From the NCBI RefSeq assembly GCF_008831285.2, contig NC_045141.1:13874106-13938105 (forward strand): a stretch of DNA of 64,000 bases, given 5' to 3'. Each line of letters opens with the position of its first letter. Position 1 is the stretch's first letter. Both the position numbers and the translations under genes were made by a program. The notes under the pieces were generated by a model. The model was not told the DNA's origin. It did no database searches and was given only the letters and a program-made list of their open reading frames with translations. The DNA is from Nymphaea colorata. Its lineage: Eukaryota > Streptophyta > Magnoliopsida > Nymphaeales > Nymphaeaceae. This document shows, one piece after another, positions 24,241-35,640 of this stretch.

Positions 24241-27200
24241 CTCCGTGGAAATCTTTTTTTCTTTTTCTCTTTTTTTTTTTTTTTTGAGGGACTCAGTGAC
24301 TCACTATTTAAACTAATAGTGGGCTTCCACTGACTTGAAATGTGTAAGTTTAACAAACATTGGACTGTAAGTTCACCTGTGCAGAATCCTTATGGGAAAA
24401 AGAGGCAGCTGAGTTTCGGTTCACTTCAGTACCCAGTTGGACTGAAGACTTTCAGGTTAAAAGAGATCAAGAGTTCAAAACTTGAAACATGTTTCCATGA
24501 AAAAGTGAGATTGGAAGACTTAATGACCAGACTGTTGGATGGCATGAACTCTTTCTTCTTGAAAGGGCCTTATGGGCTCTATTTGCCTGTTTGATGGGAA
24601 AACACCTCTTCTCATGCACACATAGGAAAGGCGTCTGTGACTGTCTATTCCCCACATTCTGTGCTTTAGCAACTACTCCATAGAAAAGGTCTCTGACTAT
24701 TTCCCACATTCTGTTCTTAAGCAAACATTCCATCAACAACAGCAGAGAACATAGAGGAACTTGCTTCTTGCATGTGTACATGGATAAAGAGGGACTGCAC
24801 TGCACAAGATATTTCTCTGCTCCTTCATCAGTAAATAGGCAATGCAGAAAACCAAGAAAAATATCTCACTGTTGCCATGTGTTGAAGGCTTTTTGGTTAT
24901 TGAAGCCATGACTGGCAAATAAAATAATTGCATAAACAAACGAGCTGGAAAAAAGTACGAATCTGCAGCTTAACATGAGAGGGGGAAAAAAAAAAGGGAT
25001 GCAATTTTCTTTCAACCGAAAGTATGTTGGCGAGTTAAAGAGAAGATGTAATTTTTAACTTAAGATTCTCCCCATCGAAAAGGTAAAAACCATGAAAAAA
25101 GTTTCCATGTAATGAAAAATATTATAATCTGCTCAACATATTTGCTTCTTTTATACGTGGCTAAGATAGATTCTAAAGCCTTACGGTTTCTTGATTTCTC
25201 ACTATGATGGCAAATATCATGAACTGAAAAGTAAAGAGCTCCACTCTAATGTTTCTTTATGCTTATGCCATTTTTCTTGACTAATGCGGTTCAGTACAAA
25301 GGACAAGATATCTTTTGTTCGCAAAGTAATTATCTTTTAATAACAAAGTGATCAACCGTCTTAAGAAACTAATATAAGTTCACTGAGGTATGGGAACTTT
25401 ACAGCACCAAGGTCAGATCCAATCAAATCTTCGCTGTCAAAGCAGAGCTCCTGAGCAAATCACCTGCAAAGGCTTCTTAGGTTCAAATTTGATTTGTCAA
25501 TCTGAGAGTATATTGTGCAATCTATGTTATGACAGGTAGAGTACTCTATGTATAAGTCAGATTTACTTTGAGGAAAGCCTAAACCTGCAGTAAGTCTCTC
25601 TTCCCTCTTTTTCTTTTATTAGAACAATTTCTCACCGCATTCCTACTAATAATATGAGAATTGGCAGGGACCTAAATTGATTTTCAGCAAATAATGATCA
25701 ACTGATGAACTTGGTCCGATGAACCAACTCAATTCAGTAACTAATTTACTCAATACAAAATCTGTTAAGTTTTTCTTTTCGTTGCAGTGAAACTCAAATT
25801 AAGGTCAATGAACGTAACGAACATTGCCACGCAACATAGACTACCCGAAAGGGGAGTACAAGATCTTAAAAAAAACAACAACACGGAATCATTCACGTGA
25901 TCCTCTTTCAGGAAAAAAAAAATGGAAACCAGGTAAAAATTAAGGAAAATGTCGAAACTTCATATTCCAACTAGACAGGCGAGTCCTTGAGACTTGGGTA
26001 AAGAGAAGCGTAGGTGCAATGGTGGAGCAAATTAATTACCTCAAGCCTTCCGAAGGAAGCATACAGATGAAAATGAAAAGCAGGAAACTGGAAATGGTAA
26101 AAGAAACATATAGGAAAAGAGGCAACAGTAAAGGAACGATATGTTGTAGGAAGAACAGCAAAAAAAATACAGGAAAAGAGAGAGCAGTAATTTGTAATGA
26201 AAATTAAACTTCATAATCTCATTAGAGTAACAATATATTGCTGCGGAAGCATTGGAAAATGGAAAGGTTAGATCACGATATTTAGCTTATAGAGTGTTGC
26301 AGAAAAAGAAGAAAGCAAATTTGAGATGAGATCGGCACTTTTTGTGTTGACCAAGAATTTAACTCATACATATAGTTTTGAAACTGTTATCGGTATACTG
26401 ATGAAAGGCGCCTGCAACTAGTGTCTTGATAACGGTGAGCGCTTATATGCCCTTTAAATGAAGAACTTAGAAGGAACAAATAAACGGGTACATTTCTAGC
26501 TCTCTGATGAAGATTTTTCAATTAAAATTTTCCTAAGTTTGAACAGAGATGCTGTAGCTATCTTTAATATTCTTAACAATGTCTGTCGTAGATAGTTTTC
26601 CTAATCCTGAAGAATCTAACTTATATTAGTAAATGTTGTGGTTGAATAAAAATGAGAAACAAAGGAAGATTGGTCTTGTTTTATTGGGCAATCCCTTTTA
26701 TTTATTTGTCATTCTCTCGCACGCACTACAGAAGGCTAAAGGATACAAAGAACCTCCGGCTTTCTTTTTCCCCTGTTCTTTCTCTGCCACACGGTTTCTT
26801 TGATTTTTTTTATACATTACCATTCAATTACGATTTTATAATTACTAAAATAATGTCAAAAATTTTCTGAAGCACTTCCGGAACTGCCCATCTACTTTCT
26901 TGGAAATTTACTGTCACGAATTGAAGATAATAAGAGATCAAATCGCCTGCGTCGGTATCAAGTGAACAGATCTAATAGAACAAACAAAAATAGTAGAGTC
27001 AATGAACAGCAATCACATGCAGATCTGGATCTCGCCGCCGGGTTCTACAAAAACATCATCTTCTTACAGTTGTCAGAAGGTTGAGTTTACCAGGTTGCCA
27101 ATTTATGGTGTAAGCAGGTATTTGAAGATTGGTTGGTTCTAAATCTGGTATGCAGTTTACCTTTGAATTCGAATATGAATTGTAAAAAAAGTTCAATCGG

Positions 27201-27781
27201 CCTATTCACCTGTTAATCAATCAAAAATATCAAAACAATAAATGAAAAGACATTTAAAAATCAAGTGAAAGTAAGCAAATCTTAAAATATCAGTTAAAAG
27301 TTGACATATGGCAGTCTTAAATCAGCCAACTTTGCCACTAATTCAATTCGAATCGACTGAGTCAGATTGATTCTAACAACAGTATGACTCAAAATACTAC
27401 TTGGGGTTCAGTGAATCAAGGGAGTAAAACTACTTGGCCTCTTTTCTCCTTGCCCACATGAAAAGGACCTGCTTTGGCTTCTGCAAAACAATGGATGCCC
27501 ATGGTAGACCATAAGTTAGCCTTACTTTTTCTTTCAAACACAGATAATACAAACCCAAATATTGTTTTGATCTGGGACCAACATGGGCTGATATTTTACG
27601 ATAATGAATACAGATCTCTGCTCACCCAACACCAACATACGAGTGATTGATTAGTGGTAGCTTTAGTCGTGCAAATTAATAGCCACTTCTGTTCTCTCTC
27701 TCTCTCATGGGACTGGTCAAAGCTATGTGGGTCAGCCCTTCTGCACACGGTCAGGGAATCCGACGTGGTTCCGTACCAATG

Positions 27782-27800
27782 CACGTGCGCTTCGCACGTG
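27782..27800. promoter_or_regulatory. Hairpin made of two G-boxes
   Basis: CACGTGCG, then CTT, then CGCACGTG: a perfect 8-bp inverted repeat in which each arm holds a CACGTG G-box, the core site of plant bHLH and bZIP factors. It lies in a GC-richer patch between CT tracts. No gene start has been identified for it. Confidence 0.5.
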
Positions 27801-30110
27801 GGGATCCCCTCTCAATGTGCTGACTCAAGTGAAAAGAAACGAGTAGAATTCATGGAGATCAGGAGTGGGACAGAAGCAGCAGCAGCAGCTCCGTTGTTTA
27901 GTTCTCCCTTTTTCATTCAACTTCAGAAGAAAAGAAAACAGAACACACAGGACCATTCAGCATCATCTCTTTGTTTCGTTGAGCGTGCGCACCTCTCTCT
28001 CTCTTTCTCTCTCTCTACCACCAGCATCGCCATGATCCTTTTCCTCACTTCTTTTCACTTGAGATGAGCATGGGGCTTCCCTCCCTCTGGTCACGTGGTT
28101 GAGGCTTTTTTCAGGACTCCTTTGTTTGGATGCTTCCACTTGAAAGGGCTTGCGGTTCATCACATGCATTCTCTTTGCCTGTGACTTTTCATCTTGTCTT
28201 CAGTTAATTATTTTATCTCCCCCACCTTCTTTATTCCCTTTGTCTACCCAACTTAACAATAGTATCTTGGAGCCTCTCATCTCTCTCTCTCTCTTTGACA
28301 GGTGTCCGATTTTCCTTTCCTGGACGCTGATACGCATCTGCTGTTGCTGTTTGAATTGTCAATATGGTTGTTTGTTTAATTGAACTCTTTTTATGTTTTC
28401 TTCTTCATGCTTCAAAGGCATGAAGATGCAGTGGAGACAGGGATGTAAATGGAAGGGGTATACCTCATTACTCATAATATTCCAAATCTGTTTAGTCAGA
28501 TTTGGTAAGAATTATAGATCAATTACTAATCAGATTCAGATTTGGCATGCAGCATCATGTATAACAGAATGCAAATCTCTTATTCAATCAACTGAGATCT
28601 AATCAAACCTAGCCTGATTATATATAAATGTCAGATCTTATGCTAATCAGATGGAAATCTAATTTTAGAAAATTGGGTCTGACCAAATCGAAACCATTTA
28701 CAACCTTAAGTAAAAGAGGTCTTACTCATTAACATCAAAAGCTGGTTGTTTGCTTTTTCCCTTTAATTCCTTTACCATGTTGGTGAAGGAAAGTAAAATT
28801 AAGTGGCTTTTCTTTCCTCCTGCAGACTATTTCCTTTGGAGACCTACCTTTGTCTGGTATTCTGAAAAGAGCATCACTTTTTCTTAAACAGCATTTGAAG
28901 ACCAACACTTCCTCTTCTTACAGCAGCCTAACAAAAATAGTTGAACATAATATAAGGTTATCTCATCGAGCTAGCAGGTTGTATAAGGGAAGGTTTAAAA
29001 GGGGTTTTAAAAATGAAGATCACCATACCATCAAGTCCCAAATTTGTCAATCGGGTGTCTACGCTTTCCCATCGCATTTTCCTGCCAAATGCTTAGTGGT
29101 TAGAGCCTTTAATTCATAAGAAATCAGTGGTCTAGTCTTTGGAGGGTTCTTTTCTAGCTAGCCAAAAGGGAAAAAAAAAAAAACCTAGGCTAACTATGGT
29201 ATATAGGCCATGTGACAAAAATTAGCGACATGATTCAAAAGACTAATATTTCTATGACTGCCCTTAGTAGGAGAAAGATGAGGTAGAAAGCAACTCGACT
29301 GCCTGCCTTCCCTTGCTTGAAGCTTGAAGATTAGAGAAGACTACATAAGTCAGCAGAAAATGCTAATGCTTGCTAACAGTCCATCTACAACTGACTTCTT
29401 TAGTCCTCTTTCTCAGGTAACCTGTTCACTGAAACTAAGCTTCTGAACCGTCTCAGCAACAGTACTACACCTTCTTGGTTGTTGTCCTTTACTTTATCAA
29501 ACTAATCGGCAAGATTGCCGGAAAGCTAACCGGTGAACAAGCTGAACATGATAAGTGGCGACTAATGAGGCAGAAAACAGGCAAATTAATTAAAAGTTGC
29601 TTTTGTAAAGAAATTATATGATCTTACCGCTGTCAATTTAAGTCTCAGGTAGTACGAAAGTCACAGTTCAGGTCACTCATAGGGCTTCAATCCAATTTTG
29701 AAACTGTTCAGTCGCATTTTATAAAGAAAACTAGTTGCATTCTAATTTTGTATGCACTTTCATAGCTGAATCTGAACCCAATTTGTAGTTTCCAACTAGG
29801 GACCGAATCCAGACGTTTGCAAATATAAGATTTTGTTAATTTAATCCAGTTGAAAATTAGTCACGGAATTCAATCCCGAGTGGTTAAATCTATAGACCGC
29901 AGTCTGACCTGAATGCATTTCTCTTCAGGTGGCAGCGTCTCCGGAAAAGTTGGCTGACTTCTTCTTTTAAGAAAATGTCAGACTTTTTTCAGAATACCAG
30001 CCAAAAAGACGATGTCCTCAAACGGAAATTTCCATTTCCTTTAACCCGGTCTGTGATGTTAGAATGCGAAAGAACGACTGTTGCAACTGGGAATAAATTA
30101 CCTTATCGTG

Positions 30111-30115
30111 TGCTA
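30111..30115. repeat. Target-site duplication TGCTA (left)
   Basis: TGCTA directly precedes the left LTR and is repeated at 35439-35443 directly after the right LTR. Five bp is the normal length for Ty1/copia integration. Confidence 0.95.
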
Positions 30116-30296
30116 TGTTACGAGAGAGAGAGAGAGGCAGCAAAAAGTTATCTTGCATTACGTGACCCTAATCTCTATTAAGAGATTAGGGTTAGGGAAA
30201 ATTACAAGAGAAGTCCACTAAAAGTAACAAAACATTTAAAGAGACCTTCCCTAACTTCCTAATATTTCAGAAAACCCCTTTTTTGTATCTTTAACA
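30116..30296 (-). repeat. Copia 3' LTR (181 bp)
   Basis: Bounded by TGTTACGAG and CTTTAACA, so TG...CA on both strands. By eye it matches the LTR at 35258-35438 base for base over 181 bp. It contains a 12-bp-arm hairpin at 30165-30192. The minus-strand pol frame runs 46 bp into it. Confidence 0.97.
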
Positions 30297-31714
30297 CTCC
30301 CCCTCAAGCTGGCATATATGTCAATCATGCTCAGCTTGTTACAACATCTCAGGAAATCGCCTATGGGAAGAGCTTTAGTGAGAATATCTGCTGCCTGATC
30401 TTCTGAGGAGACATGAATAGTGCTAACAATTCCTCCTTGAACTAAGTCCCGAATATAGTGGCAATCCACTTCAATGTGTTTAGTCCGCTCATGGAAGACA
30501 GGATTGTTAGCGATATATGTAGCTGCCTTGTTGTCACAATACATCTTCATTGGGAGATTCACTGAGACATCCAACTCTACAAGTAGTGATCTAACCCATG
30601 ACATTTCAGCCACAGTTTGAGCCATAGCCCTATATTCTGACTCAGCACTAGAACGAGCCACAACATTCTGCTTCTTGCTCCTCCAGGAAATAAGATTACC
30701 GCCCACAAAGACACAAAACCCGGTAGTAGACTTCCTATCATCTACAGATCCAGCATAATCAGCATCACTATACGCCTCGATGTCAACACATTCTCCTTTC
30801 TTGAACCATAGCCCCTTTCCCGGGGCTGATTTCAAGTATCTTACAATCATTAGAGCTGCATCCCAGTGAACTTTTCGGGGTTTTTCCATGAATTGGCTCA
30901 ACTTATTCACAGCAAAGCTAATGTCGGGACGAGTGACAGTCAAATATAACAGTTTCCCTATCAGAGATCTGTAAGATCTAGAGTCAAACGGCTCTGAGTC
31001 ATCATCATGTATATGAATGCGAGGATTCATGGGAAGTGTGGCAGGTTTAGCCCCCAATAGTCCTGTTTCCTGTAGAAGATCAAGAGCATATTTCCTTTGA
31101 GACACTACAACTCCTTTATTACTACGAGCCACCTCAATACCAAGAAAATAACGAAGTTGTCCAAGGTCTTTCGTAACAAAGTGTTGCTGTAAAAACTCCT
31201 TTGTTTGAGCTATCTCTTGATCATTTTCCCCTGTAAGAACAATATCATCCACGTAGACAATCAATATCACAAGTCCTGCTGAGCCTCGCTTGATAAACAA
31301 TGAGTGATCAAGTTGGGATCGGCTAAATCCACACTTAGATAACACTTCAGTAAGCTTTTGGAACCATGCACGGGGACTCTGTTTGAGTCCATAAATAGCC
31401 TTCTTTAACTTGCATACCTTGGAACACTCCCCTTGTCGCTCAAAACCAGGTGGTTGCTGCATATAAACAATTTCAGAAAGGTCTCCATACAGAAAGGCAT
31501 TTTTGACATCCAATTGAAAAAGAGGCCACTCTCGTTGGACAGCAAGAGAGATAATCAAGCGAATAGTGCCCAACCGGGCCACAGGCGAAAAGGTCTCAAA
31601 GAAGTCAACACCATAAGTCTGAGTATAACCTTTTGCGACAAGACGGGCCTTGAACCTTTCAACTGACCCATCAGAATGATACTTGATGGTGAATACCCAT
31701 CGTGAGCCAACCAC
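30251..31714 (-). CDS. Copia reverse transcriptase-RNase H part of pol (frame separated from gag-integrase)
   Basis: An open frame of 487 codons whose first residues [11 protein letters not shown] are the usual start of the copia RT domain. There is no ATG there, so it cannot be translated alone in the normal way. [13 protein letters not shown] near residue 25, the catalytic YVDD at about 154-157, and KQSPRAWF at about 111. RNase [18 protein letters not shown], then [10 protein letters not shown], and the end near DILTKALP. In intact elements this follows the integrase in one frame; here it is in the +1 frame relative to 31716-34535. The frame ends inside the 3' LTR, so the polypurine tract and the first LTR bases are coding. 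All catalytic motifs look intact. Confidence 0.93.
   Translation of the reverse strand: MVGSRWVFTIKYHSDGSVERFKARLVAKGYTQTYGVDFFETFSPVARLGTIRLIISLAVQREWPLFQLDVKNAFLYGDLSEIVYMQQPPGFERQGECSKVCKLKKAIYGLKQSPRAWFQKLTEVLSKCGFSRSQLDHSLFIKRGSAGLVILIVYVDDIVLTGENDQEIAQTKEFLQQHFVTKDLGQLRYFLGIEVARSNKGVVVSQRKYALDLLQETGLLGAKPATLPMNPRIHIHDDDSEPFDSRSYRSLIGKLLYLTVTRPDISFAVNKLSQFMEKPRKVHWDAALMIVRYLKSAPGKGLWFKKGECVDIEAYSDADYAGSVDDRKSTTGFCVFVGGNLISWRSKKQNVVARSSAESEYRAMAQTVAEMSWVRSLLVELDVSVNLPMKMYCDNKAATYIANNPVFHERTKHIEVDCHYIRDLVQGGIVSTIHVSSEDQAADILTKALPIGDFLRCCNKLSMIDIYASLRGSVKDTKKGFSEILGS
30297..30307 (-). other. Polypurine tract
   Basis: On the minus strand TTGAGGGGGAG ends exactly at the 3' LTR boundary. This is the usual primer for plus-strand DNA synthesis and is part of the RNase H reading frame. 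Confidence 0.9.
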
Positions 31715-31715
31715 A

Positions 31716-34535
31716 TCACAGCGTGTTGGGGGGGTCTACCAAATCCCAAGTCTCCCGAGAAAGAAGAGCATCCATTTCCTCCTGCATAGCTTGTCGCCAA
31801 CGTGGATCTAACAGGGCGTGATTGTGCGAGGACGGGATAACATGACTAGATAAAGCTTGATCAAATTGTACTAAGTGTGTACTCAGATGAGCAGTAGAGA
31901 CCGAATTAGATATAGGATGTAAGGTACACTGTCGCTTGCCCTTGCGAATAGCAATAGGGAGATCTGCTGCAGAATAGTCATCACTTAAACCTGAGTCAGT
32001 CTTATCAGTAGAGCTTACCTCTTGAGACGATGCTGGTGGACGGTCGAGAGAGGGACCTAGACGACGAGTGTAAACCAACAGAGGCTCAAGAAAACGTTCA
32101 TGTGACCTAGGTTGAGATGATGGAAATGACTCAAGTGACACTGGTGGAATAGGAAGAGGTATAGGTGCATGCATCTCAGATGAAGAGGGACTTGACGGAG
32201 GGAAATAAGGACGAGACTCAAAGAAGGTAACATCCGCACTGATAATGTCTTTCTTGGTCACGGGATCAAAGCATTTGTATCCTTTTTGATTAGCTGAATA
32301 GCCAATAAAGATACATTTGATAGCTTGGGCAGCCAGTTTGCTTTTGTTCGGGCCTAGGATATGTGCGAAGCAAGTGCATCCAAAAACTTTGGGAGGTAAA
32401 TGAAATAATGAACGCCCTGGATATAGAATTTGAATTGGAATACGGTCTTGAATGGAGGAAGAGGGTAATCTATTAATGAGGTAACACGCAGTAAGGATAG
32501 CATCACCCCAAAAATAGGCAGGCATGTGAGAATGTAACATGAGGGTACGAGCTACGTTTAGGAGTTGCCGATGTTTGCGTTCGGCTACACCATTCTGTTG
32601 GGACGTATGTGGACAAGTATATTGAGGTCGAATTCCATGGTCGGCATAAAACTGAAGTAGAATGGAAGACTTGAATTCAAGAGCATTATCAGTGCGAATA
32701 TTTTTGACAATGAATCCAAACTGAGTTTTTATTTCCTTGATAAATTTTTGAAGAATACATATGACTTCAGATCTTTCCCTTAACAAGAAAACCCAACTGA
32801 CTCTAGTAAAATCATCAACTAGAACAAGATAATATCGAAAACATGATCGAAAAGGAACCCGACTAGGACCCCATACATCCACATGAATGAGATCAAAAGG
32901 ACTCTGACTCGATGGACTCTGACTCGAAGGAAAGCTGCTCCGTGTATGCTTGCCCAACTGGCAGGCATCACATAAGAAGGACTCTGATGCAGGAATGTCT
33001 GGAAACATGCGACGAAGTTTTGGTACGGACGGATGACCCAATCTGAGATGCCATTGGAAGGGAGAAGGCTTGGAAGGGACTGAAGATGCAGCAACATCAA
33101 CTGGGATTGACAAAAAATAAAGGCCCTCACGCTCATGGCCGCCACCAATCATCTTCCCAGTTGGTAAGTCCTGAAAAGAACAAGAGTCAGATTCAAAAAT
33201 GACTTTACATTGTAAATCGATAGCTAGCTGCTTCACAGATATCAAATTAACAGGAAACTGAGGTGCATATAGCACATGTGTAATAGTGCCTAAATGTGGA
33301 AGATAAATATCACCGCTACCCAAAACAGGGGACAACTTGCCATCAGCCAGCTTAACATACTGTGGTGTAGAAAATCTGACAAATGATGAAAAATTTTGTG
33401 GTTGATTACAACAATGTCTAGAAGCGCCCGAGTCTATCATCCATGTCATACCTGGATCAGCAGTAGGAGCACCAACAGAGAATGCTGAATCTACAACAGC
33501 AGCATTGGTAGATGTAGAGGCAGATGTAGAGCCAGACCTCTGAGCAAGAACACGATCATATTCATCCTTACTTAGGTTAAGAGAATATGACATAGATATA
33601 GAAGGATCAGTAGAAGACTCAACCATAGATATTGTTGCCTTTGAATGAGTTGCCTGGGATGAAGAAGGACCTCTGCTTGTGGTGATTCTACCTCCACCAC
33701 GTCCAGGGGAAACATTAGACCTGAGGTGAGGATGTTTGTCCCAACAACGGTCCTCTAGATGACCAATTTTGCCACAATAAGAGCACTGAAATCTGCCACG
33801 TCCAGCACCACGGCCCGTACCACGCCCCCTAGTGCCTCCAAAAGAACTAGGGCCCCGTCCTCCTGATATCACAAGTGCAGAGACTGGTATGTCATGCGTA
33901 GTCTGAGAAAGAGTGGCTGCAAAGCGACTCAGCCTATTATACGTGTCTGCTAAATCTGGAAGTTCACTGCCTGTTAGAATTTGAGACTTTGCCACAGAGT
34001 ATTCGGAAGATAGGCCAGATAAGAACTTTGCCACCATACCAGTCTCAACGTGTGATGCATAACAATGCTGGCAAGGTGGGCGAAGAGCCTTTAACCGTTC
34101 ATATGCAGCAGTCAAAGTAGCAAAATATTGAGATAGGTCCTGATCCCCTTGTCGAATGTTGCATAACTCCTCTTCTAGTTGTAGGATCTTGATTACATTA
34201 GTGGCATGCGAGTATGTCTTTCTCAAGAAAGACCACATATCCTTGGCCTTGGTATAATATGCAATAGTTGGGGCTATATGAGACTCCACACTATTCATAA
34301 TCCAAGACATAACAATATAATTATCTTCATCCCACGCAGCATATATTCCTTTTTTCTCAATAGGTTCATCCTCCTCAAGAATATATTTCTTCCTATGACC
34401 AGCCACCGACATTATGAATACCCTAGACCATATTTCATAATTTGAGCCATTAAGTTTCATCGTGGTTCCATAAGAGAATGAATTCCCAGCCATCTTGTAG
34501 TCAGTAGACCCTTCAGATTTACTGTTTTCAGCCAT
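31716..34535 (-). CDS. Copia Gag-protease-integrase polyprotein part
   Basis: 939 codons from ATG at 34535. Gag (UBN2-like) spans about residues 20-200, with [11 protein letters not shown] near the start. A Gly/Arg-rich stretch is followed by the zinc knuckle [14 protein letters not shown] (251-264). The aspartic protease has DSG at about 368-370. The integrase region carries WHLRLGHPS, the CDACQLGKH zinc-binding part, [13 protein letters not shown] and [11 protein letters not shown], giving the D,D,E core. The frame stops at 31716-31718, a few codons after the integrase-RT linker, because of the change at the G7 run. About 720 bp of leader separates it from the PBS. Apart from this break the reading frame is clean. 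Confidence 0.95.
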   Translation of the reverse strand: MAENSKSEGSTDYKMAGNSFSYGTTMKLNGSNYEIWSRVFIMSVAGHRKKYILEEDEPIEKKGIYAAWDEDNYIVMSWIMNSVESHIAPTIAYYTKAKDMWSFLRKTYSHATNVIKILQLEEELCNIRQGDQDLSQYFATLTAAYERLKALRPPCQHCYASHVETGMVAKFLSGLSSEYSVAKSQILTGSELPDLADTYNRLSRFAATLSQTTHDIPVSALVISGGRGPSSFGGTRGRGTGRGAGRGRFQCSYCGKIGHLEDRCWDKHPHLRSNVSPGRGGGRITTSRGPSSSQATHSKATISMVESSTDPSISMSYSLNLSKDEYDRVLAQRSGSTSASTSTNAAVVDSAFSVGAPTADPGMTWMIDSGASRHCCNQPQNFSSFVRFSTPQYVKLADGKLSPVLGSGDIYLPHLGTITHVLYAPQFPVNLISVKQLAIDLQCKVIFESDSCSFQDLPTGKMIGGGHEREGLYFLSIPVDVAASSVPSKPSPFQWHLRLGHPSVPKLRRMFPDIPASESFLCDACQLGKHTRSSFPSSQSPSSQSPFDLIHVDVWGPSRVPFRSCFRYYLVLVDDFTRVSWVFLLRERSEVICILQKFIKEIKTQFGFIVKNIRTDNALEFKSSILLQFYADHGIRPQYTCPHTSQQNGVAERKHRQLLNVARTLMLHSHMPAYFWGDAILTACYLINRLPSSSIQDRIPIQILYPGRSLFHLPPKVFGCTCFAHILGPNKSKLAAQAIKCIFIGYSANQKGYKCFDPVTKKDIISADVTFFESRPYFPPSSPSSSEMHAPIPLPIPPVSLESFPSSQPRSHERFLEPLLVYTRRLGPSLDRPPASSQEVSSTDKTDSGLSDDYSAADLPIAIRKGKRQCTLHPISNSVSTAHLSTHLVQFDQALSSHVIPSSHNHALLDPRWRQAMQEEMDALLSRETWDLVDPPNTL
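31728..31734 (-). other. Homopolymer frameshift site in copia pol
   Basis: Seven G on the plus strand (seven C in the coding sense). The integrase frame and the RT frame overlap here and differ by one base. A run one base shorter would make them continuous. This may be a real mutation, or a sequencing error, to which homopolymers are prone. Confidence 0.8.
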
Positions 34536-34639
34536 AGTAAATAAAGAAGACCAGATTGACGCAAACGTTTAAAGAAGGAGGGCTAGGAAATTACTGTCAC
34601 TTCAGATCTGATTTAGCCGATGACAAAAACAAGAATGAA

Positions 34640-34685
34640 CTCCCAACGACTGAAGACTGTTGCTCCCAACGACTGAAGACTGCTG
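34640..34685 (-). repeat. 23-bp tandem duplication in the copia leader
   Basis: Two adjacent copies of a unit beginning CTCCCAACGACTGAAGACTG, differing by one base near the end. It is in the untranslated leader between PBS and gag. Confidence 0.9.
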
Positions 34686-35245
34686 CCACTTATAACAGCA
34701 GCTAGTTCTCATAAAACTTCCTGTCCACGTGTCAAAGAAAGCCACGAAATCAAACAAAAACTTGTACTAAGGATCAGCAACAGTCTTCACGCAGCCTTTC
34801 TTTACTGAATTTGTATCCACGATCTATAGAAAAAAAATCTGATCATATTCAAAAAACCTGAATTTATAAGCAGCACATAGACTCCACAAAGCATCCACAA
34901 CACCTCACGCAGCTTGACTTTACCGAAACTGTATTTACGATCATCACAAACCACAGCGTCACACGTCACGCTGCATCCACAATAGTCTCTTCATACGACC
35001 AATATGAGGATCTGATCACGCCTTCCACATAGGCGTGATCAGGTCCTCCTTCTCACGGCACGCCCAACCCCTATTCCCTCACTGTCTCCTTATTGGGTGA
35101 TAAGAGGGAATAAGGAGTAGAGGTGACAAGGGAGAGAACGAGAGAAAAAAAAAAGGAACGAACTCACTTGGCTGTTCGTCGGAGAAGATGGTGATCGCCG
35201 GAGAAGGTCACCGGAAAGTGCACTCTGCCGTCGACACCCACACCC

Positions 35246-35257
35246 GCTCTGATACCA
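35246..35257 (-). other. Primer binding site, initiator tRNA-Met
   Basis: Minus strand TGGTATCAGAGC starts at the base after the 5' LTR and is the standard 12-nt complement of the plant initiator tRNA-Met 3' end. Confidence 0.97.
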
Positions 35258-35438
35258 TGTTACGAGAGAGAGAGAGAGGCAGCAAAAAGTTATCTTGCAT
35301 TACGTGACCCTAATCTCTATTAAGAGATTAGGGTTAGGGAAAATTACAAGAGAAGTCCACTAAAAGTAACAAAACATTTAAAGAGACCTTCCCTAACTTC
35401 CTAATATTTCAGAAAACCCCTTTTTTGTATCTTTAACA
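35258..35438 (-). repeat. Copia 5' LTR (181 bp)
   Basis: Same sequence and length as 30116-30296 by eye. It should hold the promoter, but no canonical TATA box is evident in the minus-strand reading. The hairpin sits at 35307-35334. Confidence 0.97.
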
Positions 35439-35443
35439 TGCTA
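35439..35443. repeat. Target-site duplication TGCTA (right)
   Basis: Partner of 30111-30115. Confidence 0.95.
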
Positions 35444-35520
35444 TACCAGCATAGCAGCTAATGAATATAAATTGAAAGCCGAGGAAAGTATCCGTGACAA
35501 GAACTGATGCATATACATAT

Positions 35521-35640
35521 ATAGTGAGTGAATAGTCACCCAGCTCACTTACTTGATCCATCATAATAGACAATTAAAAGAATAGTGAATGAATAGTCAC
35601 CAGCTCACTTACTTGATCCATCATGATAGACGATTAAAAG
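35521..35640. repeat. Tandem duplication, period about 61 bp
   Basis: Two copies of a unit containing GAATAGTCACC and CAGCTCACTTACTTGATCCA, with a handful of substitutions and a one-base indel. Confidence 0.85.

Larger units (their letters stand above)
20643..27595. other. Intergenic spacer with repeat remnants
   Basis: Seven kilobases without a supported host gene. Recognisable pieces are the inverted-repeat element at 21468-21917, two GTGGCGGAGCC-type elements (23141-23320 and 24094-24240), diverged local duplications at 23911-24052 and 24633-24735, and GA or T runs near 23812 and 24270. The region 20817-21330 has a frame of 72 codons and looks unlike its AT-rich surroundings, but I do not recognise it. 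The rest is AT-rich and featureless. Confidence 0.4.
27596..30115. other. Spacer left of the copia element, with a promoter-like patch
   Basis: No gene is supported. 27690-28060 is GC-richer, with two CT-rich tracts and a CACGTG hairpin (27782-27800), and looks like a promoter or 5' UTR, but no downstream coding exon was recognised. 28430-28710 contains repeated AAATCTG/CAGATTT words similar to those at 46390-46620, probably an old dispersed repeat. The remaining short frames (for example 28850-29119) match nothing known to me. Confidence 0.4.
30116..35438 (-). mobile_element. Complete Ty1/copia LTR retrotransposon
   Basis: A 5.3-kb element on the minus strand, with the 5' LTR on the right (35258-35438) and the 3' LTR on the left (30116-30296). 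The LTRs look identical and are flanked by TGCTA on both sides. A primer binding site for initiator tRNA-Met abuts the 5' LTR, and a polypurine tract abuts the 3' LTR. The coding order is Gag, zinc knuckle, protease, integrase, reverse transcriptase, RNase H, which defines Ty1/copia. Identical LTRs mean very recent insertion. The pol frame is broken once, at a run of seven G (31728-31734). The short LTR suggests an Ale/Retrofit-like lineage, but this is not established. Confidence 0.97.
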
